Assembly: GCA_910587915.1 (NCBI GenBank)
Contig: CAJUOB010000028.1
Span: forward strand, 1-31,275
Reading direction: 5' to 3'
DNA length: 31,275 bases
Origin: an uncultured Muribaculaceae bacterium
GTDB lineage: Bacteria > Bacteroidota > Bacteroidia > Bacteroidales > Muribaculaceae
Shown: one piece after another, positions 25,123 to 31,275 of the stretch
Position numbering within the stretch: the stretch's first letter is position 1
Layout: each line of letters opens with the position of its first letter
The notes under the pieces: model-generated
Database searches by the model: none
Told to the model about the DNA's origin: nothing
Seen by the model: the letters and a program-made list of their open reading frames with translations, nothing else
Program-made: the position numbers and the translations under genes

Positions 25123-25731
25123 ATGGCAGATACATATCACACCATCGAGGAACCATCTCAAGCAATCTTCAAGGAAAAAATGAGTAAATTCCTTGCATTC
25201 GCACATCCGGTGCAGAATGTCGAGGAAGCCAAGTCGATAATTTCTATTTATTCCAAGAAATATTTCGACGCGCGCCATGTATGCTGGGCTTATATGCTTG
25301 GTTCAGCAAGGGAGCGCTTTCTAAGCTCCGACAATGGAGAGCCTTCCGGAACAGCTGGAAAACCTATACTCGGACAGATAAACTCATTTGGGCTTACAGA
25401 TATTGTCGTAGTTGTCGTGCGATACTTCGGTGGCATAAAACTTGGCACATCTGGTCTTATAGCCGCCTATCGCGAAGCTGCAAAACTTGCCATAAGCGAG
25501 GCCTCAATTGTGGAGCGTCACGATATGACCGATATTACATTCACATTTCCATATCTGGCCATGAATGATGTCATGAAATTGACAAAATCCGGAGATGTGA
25601 GCATTCTAAGCCAAATTTTCGATAATTCCTGTGAAATGACAGTTTCCACCCGAGTGGACAATGCCAATACCCTTATCGGACGTCTTGCCGATATCGACGG
25701 CGTTTGTATAACATCTCCTTCCGACCTATAA
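25123..25731 (+). CDS. YigZ/IMPACT family protein
   Basis: The 202-residue protein has the YigZ/IMPACT fold: KMSKFLAFAHPV, ARHVCWAYMLG, SSDNGEPSGTAGKPIL (the family signature, about 69-84), VVVVVRYFGGIKLGTSGLIAAYREAA, and a C-terminal DUF1949-like domain. The biochemical role is unclear in bacteria; IMPACT proteins in eukaryotes act on translation control. The start at 25123 (MADTYHTIEEP) is set by the fold; a longer open frame would run through the terminator. It probably forms a unit with the HAD gene 19 bases downstream. Confidence 0.9.
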   Translation: MADTYHTIEEPSQAIFKEKMSKFLAFAHPVQNVEEAKSIISIYSKKYFDARHVCWAYMLGSARERFLSSDNGEPSGTAGKPILGQINSFGLTDIVVVVVRYFGGIKLGTSGLIAAYREAAKLAISEASIVERHDMTDITFTFPYLAMNDVMKLTKSGDVSILSQIFDNSCEMTVSTRVDNANTLIGRLADIDGVCITSPSDL

Positions 25732-25750
25732 TACATACTATCAATATAAA

Positions 25751-26371
25751 ATGAAAGCAGCACTTTTCGACCTTGACGGTGTTCTCATCGACACCGAACC
25801 GGTTTATTCCGAGATATGGAGCGACATAGAGTCGCATTTTCCTACAGGGACACCCGACTTTGCCAAGGCTATCAAAGGCACTACTTTGCCCGGCATCCTC
25901 AATAAATATTTCCGTAAGGACGATCATCAGGCAATTGTAGAAATGCTATACGAGGCAGAGTCGACCATGCAATATCCACTCTTTCCTCAGACCATGCCAT
26001 TTCTTAAAAGGCTGAAGGTCGCCGGCATTCCTGCAGCGATTGTCACAAGTAGCGGGGATGTGAAAATGGAACGTTTGTTCAGCATGTACCCGGATCTGAA
26101 GAGCTATTTCGGCGCCATCATCACCGATTCACATGTGAGCCACGGAAAGCCCGACCCCGAATGTTACCTCCTCGGCGCGAAAAGGCTTGGTATAAATCCG
26201 GCCGACTGTGTAGTTTTTGAAGATTCCTTCAATGGCCTGAAAGCCGGACGGGCAGCCGGTGCCTACGTGGTCGGAATCGCCACCACTAATTTGGCCGAAT
26301 CGCTCGCTGATTTTGCCGATATCGTAGTCGACAATCTCGATGACGATAAACTCGATAGTTTGTTTCAATAA
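25751..26371 (+). CDS. HAD-family hydrolase, phosphatase or phosphomutase-like
   Basis: The 206-residue protein has HAD motif 1 FDLDGVLIDTEP (6-17, D7 nucleophile and D9), motif 2 IVTSSG, motif 3 lysine in HGKPDPECYL and motif 4 FEDSFNGLKAGRAAG. The cap domain is helical, as in the beta-phosphoglucomutase/phosphoglycolate phosphatase subfamily. The substrate cannot be told from the sequence; sugar phosphates are typical. It lies between the YigZ gene and the Lrp gene, with no terminator hairpin visible after it. Confidence 0.9.
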   Translation: MKAALFDLDGVLIDTEPVYSEIWSDIESHFPTGTPDFAKAIKGTTLPGILNKYFRKDDHQAIVEMLYEAESTMQYPLFPQTMPFLKRLKVAGIPAAIVTSSGDVKMERLFSMYPDLKSYFGAIITDSHVSHGKPDPECYLLGAKRLGINPADCVVFEDSFNGLKAGRAAGAYVVGIATTNLAESLADFADIVVDNLDDDKLDSLFQ

Positions 26372-26394
26372 AATTATTTGCTGAATAAATATTT

Positions 26395-26500
26395 AGGTTA
26401 GCACAAATTGATATTTAAATTGTTTAAAAATATTAAAATATTTGATTTCTTTTTGCTCATTAAGGTATTTTATACTAATTTTGTGACATAAAGCTAACCT
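26395..26500. repeat. 8-bp inverted repeat flanking the Lrp-type regulator promoter
   Basis: AGGTTAGC (26395-26402) and its exact complement GCTAACCT (26493-26500) flank the predicted promoter, with about 90 bases between the arms. The right arm lies just after the -7 element, near the transcription start. Lrp-type proteins form octamers that can bridge sites, so autoregulation by looping is conceivable. Eight bases is short, so chance cannot be excluded. Confidence 0.35.
26452..26483 (+). promoter_or_regulatory. Promoter of the Lrp/AsnC gene
   Basis: TTTG (26452-26455), 20 bases, TAATTTTG (26476-26483): a perfect match to the Bacteroidetes -33/-7 pattern. The ATG at 26536 is 52 bases downstream, a comparatively long leader for this window. 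Confidence 0.8.
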
Positions 26501-26535
26501 TACAATCAACACATTCACGCAGAAATACACAATAC

Positions 26536-27000
26536 ATGGCACGTCAATTTTTCGACAATCTCGACCTTACAATCCTTCATTCTCTCACCAACAATGCCCG
26601 CACGCCCTATCTCGAAATAGCACGTGAATACGGCGTTTCCGGAGCTGCAGTGCATCAGCGTGTTCAGCGCCTGTTGCAGAATAAAGTCATTATCGGTTCA
26701 GAATGCCTGGTAGATCCCGAAACCGTAGGTCTCAATGTGATAGCCTACCTCGGCGTCTGCCTTCTGCCTGATACCGAAATAGGCCCCGTTGTGGAAGCTC
26801 TTACTGCTATCCCCGAAGTGACTGAATGCCATATCATTGGCGGTCGTTTCGACCTTATGGTGAAACTATACGCTCACGACAACAAGCACCTCTACGACCT
26901 TATCAAGAACCGCATCCGCACTCTTCCTGTAACCTCTACAGAGACTATGATGTCGTTCTCTCAGGTTCTCCGTCGTCCGATTCCTATCTCGAACGACTGA
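26536..27000 (+). CDS. Lrp/AsnC-family transcriptional regulator
   Basis: The 154-residue protein has an N-terminal helix-turn-helix (about 8-60: LDLTILHSLTNNARTPYLEIAREYGVSGAAVHQRVQRL, in family blocks) and a C-terminal RAM effector domain (IAYLGVCLLPDTEIGPVVEALTAIPEVTECHIIGGRFDLMVKLYA). Members sense amino acids and bind as dimers or octamers. It precedes the propionate-pathway operon by 165 bases, but a separate promoter there makes it a single-gene unit. Whether it controls that operon is unknown. Confidence 0.93.
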   Translation: MARQFFDNLDLTILHSLTNNARTPYLEIAREYGVSGAAVHQRVQRLLQNKVIIGSECLVDPETVGLNVIAYLGVCLLPDTEIGPVVEALTAIPEVTECHIIGGRFDLMVKLYAHDNKHLYDLIKNRIRTLPVTSTETMMSFSQVLRRPIPISND

Positions 27001-27056
27001 TATACACAGTGCCACCCTATTTTTTAAGGGATGGCCTCAAATCCACAAAATTTGTT

Positions 27057-27064
27057 TATATTTG
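27057..27064 (+). promoter_or_regulatory. Candidate -7 element of the methylmalonyl-CoA operon
   Basis: TATATTTG matches TAnnTTTG; no TTTG is seen 20 bases upstream. The predicted transcript has a leader of about 95 bases before the epimerase gene, long enough to hold the hairpin structure at 27071-27122. Confidence 0.55.
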
Positions 27065-27070
27065 CACATC

Positions 27071-27122
27071 GGAAGCCGGGAATCAGCGGCGCATGTATAT
27101 GCGCCATTGCTTCCTTGGCTTC
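27071..27122 (+). promoter_or_regulatory. Structured leader upstream of the epimerase gene
   Basis: GGCGCAT (27088-27094) and ATGCGCC (27099-27105) form a perfect 7-bp stem with a GTAT loop. Outside it, GGAAGC (27071-27076) can pair with GCTTCC (27109-27114), or alternatively GAAGCC (27072-27077) with GGCTTC (27117-27122). The two outer pairings exclude each other, as in switchable leaders. It does not resemble a cobalamin riboswitch. It may be an unclassified leader element or the terminator of the Lrp gene. Confidence 0.45.
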
Positions 27123-27165
27123 TATCGCTTTTTTGGAAATATACAATCATTCATAAAATTTCAAC

Positions 27166-27585
27166 ATGGAAATTTCCCACATCGAACACATCGGTATAGC
27201 TGTTCCTTCGCTGGACGAGGCTATTCCTTTCTATGAAAACATCCTTGGGTTCAAATGCTTCGCTATCGAAGAAGTTGCCGATCAGAAAGTGCGTACAGCA
27301 TTCTTCAAGGTTGGCCAGACCAAAATCGAGCTCCTCGAAGGAACTTCTGAAGACAGCGCCATCTCCAAATTCATTGCCAACAACGGTGGCCGTGGAGGCA
27401 TACAGCACATCGCATTCGCTGTTGAAGATGGTGTTGCCAATGCTCTTGCTGAAGTAGAAGAAAAAGGATGTCGTCTTATCGACAAAGCTCCCCGCAAAGG
27501 TGCCGAAGGTCTCAACATTGCTTTCCTGCACCCCAAATCGACCGTAGGAACTCTCGTGGAACTCTGCGAAGACCCCAATAAGTAA
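27166..27585 (+). CDS. mce: Methylmalonyl-CoA epimerase
   Basis: The 139-residue vicinal-oxygen-chelate enzyme interconverts the (2S)- and (2R)-forms of methylmalonyl-CoA. Motifs: ISHIEHIGIAVPSLDEAIPFYENILG (3-28, in two blocks, with the metal-binding histidine H8), KVGQTKIELLEG (second metal-ligand region), GGIQHIAFAVED (metal-binding histidine) and GTLVELCED (final glutamate). First gene of the methylmalonyl-CoA decarboxylase operon, which in this lineage converts succinate-derived methylmalonyl-CoA to propionyl-CoA. Confidence 0.95.
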   Translation: MEISHIEHIGIAVPSLDEAIPFYENILGFKCFAIEEVADQKVRTAFFKVGQTKIELLEGTSEDSAISKFIANNGGRGGIQHIAFAVEDGVANALAEVEEKGCRLIDKAPRKGAEGLNIAFLHPKSTVGTLVELCEDPNK

Positions 27586-27616
27586 TAAAGCTCAACACTC
27601 AATACCATATACTACT

Positions 27617-29170
27617 ATGAGCAGTCAGCTTGAAAAAGTACAGGAACTTATCGCACTGCGCACTGAGGCTCGTCTCGGTGGCGGCGAAAAAGCAATAGAG
27701 AAACAGCACGAAAGAGGAAAATACACAGCTCGCGAACGTATCGCCCAGCTCCTCGATGAAGGTTCTTTCGAAGAACTCGACATGTTCGTACGCCATCGTT
27801 GCACAAACTTTGGACAGGAAAAGAAATCCTATCTTGGCGACGGCGTTGTTACCGGCTATGGTACAATCGACGGTCGACTCGTATATGTATTCGCTCAGGA
27901 TTTCACCGTGTTCGGTGGTTCTCTGTCCGAAACCATGGCCCTCAAGATCTGCAAGGTCATGGATATGGCCATGAAGATGGGTGCTCCCGTAATCGGTCTT
28001 AACGACTCCGGTGGTGCTCGTATCCAGGAAGGCATCAATGCACTTGCAGGCTATGCCGAAATTTTCCAGCGCAATATCATGGCTTCGGGTGTAATTCCCC
28101 AGATTTCCGGCATCCTCGGTCCTTGTGCAGGTGGTGCTGTATACTCCCCTGCCCTCACCGACTTCACCATCATGGCAAAGGGCATCTCCTATATGTTCCT
28201 TACCGGCCCGAAGGTTGTGAAGACCGTTACCGGCGAAGATGTAACTCAGGATGCCCTCGGTGGCGCTGAAGTACACTCCCAGAAGAGCGGTGTATGTCAT
28301 TTCGCTGCAGAAGATGGCGAAGATGCACTTAAAATTATCCGTAAGCTCTTCTCTTTCATTCCCCAGAACAACCTCGAGGAGCCCCCGTTGGTAGAATGCA
28401 ACGACCCCATCGACCGTCTGGAAGATTCACTCAACGAAATCATTCCCGATTCGCCCAACCGTCCCTACGACATGTACGAAGTCATCGGTGCCATCATCGA
28501 CAACGGTGAATTCCTCGAAGTACAGCGCGATTATGCAAAGAACCTTATCGTAGGTTTCGCACGTTTCAACGGTCAGGCTGTAGGTATTGTGGCTAACCAG
28601 CCCAAATATCTTGCCGGCGTACTCGATAGCAATGCATCGCGTAAGGGGGCACGTTTTGTCCGTTTCTGCGACGCTTTCAATATTCCTCTGGTTACTCTCG
28701 TCGATGTCCCCGGATTCCTTCCCGGTACCGGTCAGGAATACAACGGTGTGATTCTCCACGGTGCTAAGCTTCTCTATGCATATGGCGAGGCTACTGTACC
28801 TAAAGTTACCGTAACACTCCGCAAGAGCTATGGTGGTAGCCATATCGTGATGAGCTGTAAGCAGCTCCGCGGCGACATGAACTATGCATGGCCTACCGCT
28901 GAAATCGCTGTTATGGGTGGTGCTGGTGCCGTTGAGGTTCTCTACGCCAAGGAAGCAAAAGCATCCGAAAATCCCGCTAAAGTACTTGCCGATCGCGAAG
29001 CAGAATACAACAAACTTTTCTGCAATCCCTACAATGCTGCCAAGTACGGCTATATCGATGACGTCATCGAGCCCCGCAACACACGTTTCCGCGTTATCCG
29101 CGCACTGCAGCAGCTCGCCACCAAGAAAGTTGTCAATCCTGCCAAGAAGCACGGCAACATACCTCTGTAA
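27617..29170 (+). CDS. mmdA: Methylmalonyl-CoA decarboxylase alpha subunit (carboxyltransferase)
   Basis: The 517-residue acyl-CoA carboxyltransferase moves CO2 from methylmalonyl-CoA to biotin on the carrier subunit. Family segments are HERGKYTARERI near the N-terminus, NDSGGARIQEGI (about 129-140), GPCAGGAVYSPAL, the second-half VDVPGFLPGTGQEYNGVI, LRKSYGGSHIVMSCKQLRG and the C-terminal YGYIDDVIEPRNTR. Propionyl-CoA carboxylase beta chains are very similar, but the downstream OadG-type, biotin-carrier and OadB-type genes identify the sodium-pumping decarboxylase. No biotin carboxylase gene is present in this cluster, as expected. Confidence 0.95.
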   Translation: MSSQLEKVQELIALRTEARLGGGEKAIEKQHERGKYTARERIAQLLDEGSFEELDMFVRHRCTNFGQEKKSYLGDGVVTGYGTIDGRLVYVFAQDFTVFGGSLSETMALKICKVMDMAMKMGAPVIGLNDSGGARIQEGINALAGYAEIFQRNIMASGVIPQISGILGPCAGGAVYSPALTDFTIMAKGISYMFLTGPKVVKTVTGEDVTQDALGGAEVHSQKSGVCHFAAEDGEDALKIIRKLFSFIPQNNLEEPPLVECNDPIDRLEDSLNEIIPDSPNRPYDMYEVIGAIIDNGEFLEVQRDYAKNLIVGFARFNGQAVGIVANQPKYLAGVLDSNASRKGARFVRFCDAFNIPLVTLVDVPGFLPGTGQEYNGVILHGAKLLYAYGEATVPKVTVTLRKSYGGSHIVMSCKQLRGDMNYAWPTAEIAVMGGAGAVEVLYAKEAKASENPAKVLADREAEYNKLFCNPYNAAKYGYIDDVIEPRNTRFRVIRALQQLATKKVVNPAKKHGNIPL

Positions 29171-29171
29171 T

Positions 29172-30089
29172 ATGAAAAGAGTCTTAAGTACCATAGCCGC
29201 AGCCTTGCTGATTTCGGGCGCCGCGACCACTGCCATGGCGCAGGGTCGGTCTGGTCTGAAAATCAACGAGGTCATGGTAAGCAATGAAAGCAGCATCGTC
29301 GATGACTATGGTCAGAAGCATGCATGGATAGAACTGTTCAACTCGAATTTCTCACCTCTGGAGATTTCGAGTGTGTTCCTTACGAACGACTCTACCCAGC
29401 CTCGCCTCTACCCGGTGCCGCTGGGCGATGTAAACACCGAGATTCCCACACGCCAGCATGTGGTGTTCTTTGCCGATGGAGAACCTAACAAAGGTACATT
29501 CCATACCAGTTTCGTTCTTGTACCCGGTCAAGATAATTGGATCGGTATATACGATGCCGACGGAGTCACCCTCATCGATGAAGTGACGATTCCTGCAAAT
29601 CTCGGCCCCGACCAGACTTGGGCCCGTACCGAAGACGGATTCGGTGAATGGGCTGTCCGCGACGGCAGCGAGAGTGGATATATCACCCCTTCGAGCGCCA
29701 ATGTCATCAAAGACACCAACAAGAAGATCGAGAATTTCGCCCGCATGGACGAAAACGGCTTCGGCATGACACTCATGGCCATGTGTATCGTGTTCACCGC
29801 TCTTCTTCTGCTCTGCCTTTCGTTCTACGCGATTGGCAAAATCGGCGCTGCGATTTCCCGCATGAACAAGATGCGTGCCACCGGTGTGGAAATTGAAGAG
29901 AAACACTCTGTAGAGCATGATAGCGGCGAAGAAATCGCAGCCATCATCATGGCTCTCCACGAGCATCTCAATACTCACGATGCCGAAAGCACCATCCTCA
30001 CCATCAATAAAGTGAAACGTGCATACTCTCCCTGGAGCTCCAAGATATACGGTCTCCGTGAGGTTCCCGCACATCATCGCGCCAAGTGA
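29172..30089 (+). CDS. Lamin-tail-domain/OadG fusion: decarboxylase gamma/delta-type subunit
   Basis: The 305-residue protein has a signal peptide (1-24, ending AMA-QG). A lamin-tail domain (about 27-165: KINEVMVSN, AWIELFNSNFSPLEISSVFLTND, DNWIGIYDADGVTLIDEVTI) comes next. One membrane helix (199-221) and a cytoplasmic tail with EEIAAIIMALHEHL and VKRAYSPWSSK follow; the tail matches the OadG-type anchor. Known OadG/MmdD subunits are small (about 80-130 residues) and have only the helix and tail. The start at 29172, one base after the mmdA stop, gives the signal peptide; an in-frame upstream extension inside mmdA is an accident. Topology places the lamin-tail domain in the periplasm and the anchor in the cytoplasm, where it holds the alpha subunit to the pump. 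Confidence 0.9.
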   Translation: MKRVLSTIAAALLISGAATTAMAQGRSGLKINEVMVSNESSIVDDYGQKHAWIELFNSNFSPLEISSVFLTNDSTQPRLYPVPLGDVNTEIPTRQHVVFFADGEPNKGTFHTSFVLVPGQDNWIGIYDADGVTLIDEVTIPANLGPDQTWARTEDGFGEWAVRDGSESGYITPSSANVIKDTNKKIENFARMDENGFGMTLMAMCIVFTALLLLCLSFYAIGKIGAAISRMNKMRATGVEIEEKHSVEHDSGEEIAAIIMALHEHLNTHDAESTILTINKVKRAYSPWSSKIYGLREVPAHHRAK

Positions 30090-30114
30090 CAAACCCATTT
30101 ATCATTGACCTATC

Positions 30115-30555
30115 ATGAAAGAATATAAATATAAAATCAACGGCAACCTCTATAAAGTAGCCGTGGGCGACATCGACGACAATATCGCACAGGTTGAAGT
30201 CAACGGCGTGCCCTATAAAGTGGAACTCGAGCGTGCAAAAGGCGCTGCTCCTGTAAAGGTTGCTGCCGCTCCCAAGGCCGCTGCCGCTCCCCGTACAGCA
30301 TCGGGCGAGAAAGTGATTGCCAAACCCGCTGCCGGTGGTGCCGGTGCCGCTGTGGTTGCTCCTCTGCCTGGCGTGGTTATTTCTATCCCCGTAAAGGTTG
30401 GCGACACTGTGAAAGCTGCCGATACCGTGCTTCTGCTTGAAGCTATGAAGATGGAGAATGCAATCCATGCCGGTCGCGACGGCCGTGTTGCGTCGATAAA
30501 CGTGAATCCTGGCGACTCCGTACTCGAAGGAGCCACTCTTCTCACCATTGAATAA
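30115..30555 (+). CDS. mmdC: Biotin carboxyl carrier subunit of methylmalonyl-CoA decarboxylase
   Basis: The 146-residue protein has an N-terminal domain (1-42), an Ala/Pro/Lys-rich flexible linker (43-80), and a C-terminal biotinyl domain (81-146) with the biotin-accepting lysine K112 in EAMKMEN. It shuttles the carboxyl group from the alpha subunit to the membrane beta subunit. Spacing of 25 and 22 bases to its neighbours supports one operon. Confidence 0.95.
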   Translation: MKEYKYKINGNLYKVAVGDIDDNIAQVEVNGVPYKVELERAKGAAPVKVAAAPKAAAAPRTASGEKVIAKPAAGGAGAAVVAPLPGVVISIPVKVGDTVKAADTVLLLEAMKMENAIHAGRDGRVASINVNPGDSVLEGATLLTIE

Positions 30556-30577
30556 TCAAAGATTAATCCTTTGAATT

Positions 30578-31275
30578 ATGTCATTCGGTGATTTTATTCT
30601 CGACAACCTGGCTCAGTTCTGGCAACTGACCGGTTTTGCCAACGCACAGTTCGGCAACTTCGTGATGCTCGCTGTGGGTCTGTTCTTCATATGGCTTGCC
30701 ATTAAGAAGAACTTCGAGCCCATGCTTCTTGTGCCAATCGGCTTCGGTATTCTCATAGGCAACGTGCCTTTCAATGCCACTGCCGGCCTTGAAATCGGTA
30801 TCTACGAAGAAGGCTCCGTGCTCAACATCCTCTACAATGGTGTGTCGCGCGGTTGGTATCCTCCATTGATTTTCCTTGGCATCGGCGCAATGACCGATTT
30901 CTCGGCTCTTATCGCCAATCCGAAGCTTATGCTTATCGGTGCTGCCGCTCAGTTCGGTATCTTCGGTGCATATATGGTAGCTCTCGCTATCGGCTTCGCT
31001 CCCGACCAGGCTGGTGCCATCGCAATCATCGGCGGTGCCGACGGTCCTACTGCAATCTTCCTTTCGTCCAAACTTGCCCCCAACCTCATGGGTGCCATCG
31101 CAGTTTCCGCATACTCCTATATGGCTCTCGTACCGGTGATTCAGCCACCGTTGATGCGTCTTTTCACTACTAAGAAAGAACGCCTCATCAAGATGAAACC
31201 GGCCCGTGCGGTCTCGCAGAACGAGAAGATCATCTTCCCCATCGTCGGTATGCTTCTCACTTGCTTTGTGGTTCC
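30578..31275 (+). CDS. mmdB: Sodium-translocating decarboxylase beta subunit, 5' part
   Basis: The first 232 residues of a membrane protein are present; the gene runs off the right edge. It begins MSFGDFILDNLAQFWQLTGF, has several hydrophobic segments (30-43, 50-62, 96-108, 117-140), and contains IIGGADGPTAIFLSSKLAP (150-168), in which D155 corresponds to the sodium- and proton-binding aspartate of OadB-type subunits. It decarboxylates carboxybiotin and pumps sodium outward. Family length is about 380-420 residues, so slightly more than half is seen. Confidence 0.95.
   Translation, partial: MSFGDFILDNLAQFWQLTGFANAQFGNFVMLAVGLFFIWLAIKKNFEPMLLVPIGFGILIGNVPFNATAGLEIGIYEEGSVLNILYNGVSRGWYPPLIFLGIGAMTDFSALIANPKLMLIGAAAQFGIFGAYMVALAIGFAPDQAGAIAIIGGADGPTAIFLSSKLAPNLMGAIAVSAYSYMALVPVIQPPLMRLFTTKKERLIKMKPARAVSQNEKIIFPIVGMLLTCFVV

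Noticed and set aside
27071..27122. Cobalamin riboswitch before the methylmalonyl-CoA genes
   Set aside because: The leader is far too short and lacks the B12-box consensus.
28884..29171. Upstream extension of the lamin-tail/OadG protein
   Set aside because: It runs within mmdA in another frame; the ATG at 29172 gives a proper signal peptide.
28427..29296. 289-codon minus-strand open frame opposite mmdA
   Set aside because: It is the complement of a highly conserved carboxyltransferase gene and shows no family motif.

Overview
The window looks like a chromosomal segment of a Bacteroidales bacterium. The evidence is fourfold. Intergenic regions carry the Bacteroidetes-type promoter (TTTG, about 20 bases, TAnnTTTG) rather than the E. 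coli consensus, and they lack strong Shine-Dalgarno sites. The methylmalonyl-CoA decarboxylase operon has a lamin-tail/OadG fusion. DUF4492 sits directly before cydAB. A two-component system stands next to a TonB-type outer-membrane barrel. Codon use and gene order would fit Muribaculaceae, but that family-level guess rests on general knowledge only. No tRNA, rRNA, CRISPR array, insertion sequence or complete mobile element was found.

Layout. Positions 1-126: a possible partial gene and two tandem hairpins. 124-3547 (minus): histidine kinase, OmpR-type response regulator and a secreted carboxypeptidase-regulatory-like-domain protein, in that transcription order. 3700-5742 (plus): a divergent outer-membrane barrel. 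The divergent intergenic region holds two perfect 15-bp direct repeats spaced exactly 22 bp, a likely response-regulator site. 5865-6422 (minus): an XRE-type regulator with a repeat-rich upstream region. 6423-7646: about 1.2 kb of AT-rich DNA without a convincing gene.

7647-11486 (plus): an overlapping four-gene cluster, NfnA-NfnB (ferredoxin/NAD(P)H transhydrogenase) followed by ZnuA and ZnuC, with no permease gene. 11487-12497 (minus): a secreted alpha/beta hydrolase ending base-to-base against znuC. 12578-13690 (plus): an ECF sigma factor and a four-helix membrane protein. 13806-19860 (plus): pyrB, pyrI, flavin reductase, glyA, ispD and recG, tightly packed. 19868-20704 (minus): a CvfB-like S1 protein. 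20814-25066 (plus): rsmG, a metallo-beta-lactamase-fold hydrolase, DUF4492, cydA and cydB, ending at a hairpin. 25123-26371 (plus): a YigZ-family protein and a HAD phosphatase. 26536-27000: an Lrp/AsnC regulator. 27166 to the right edge: methylmalonyl-CoA epimerase, decarboxylase alpha subunit, lamin-tail/OadG fusion, biotin carrier and the sodium-pump beta subunit, which is cut by the window end.

How the parts fit: the right side encodes energy metabolism of an anaerobe that tolerates traces of oxygen. The succinate-propionate pathway is coupled to a sodium-pumping decarboxylase, cytochrome bd consumes oxygen, and Nfn balances ferredoxin, NADH and NADPH. The left side is a sensing and envelope module. 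The points most worth a second look are the two-component/barrel module with its 22-bp repeats, the lamin-tail/OadG fusion, DUF4492 as a possible small oxidase subunit, and ZnuAC without ZnuB.
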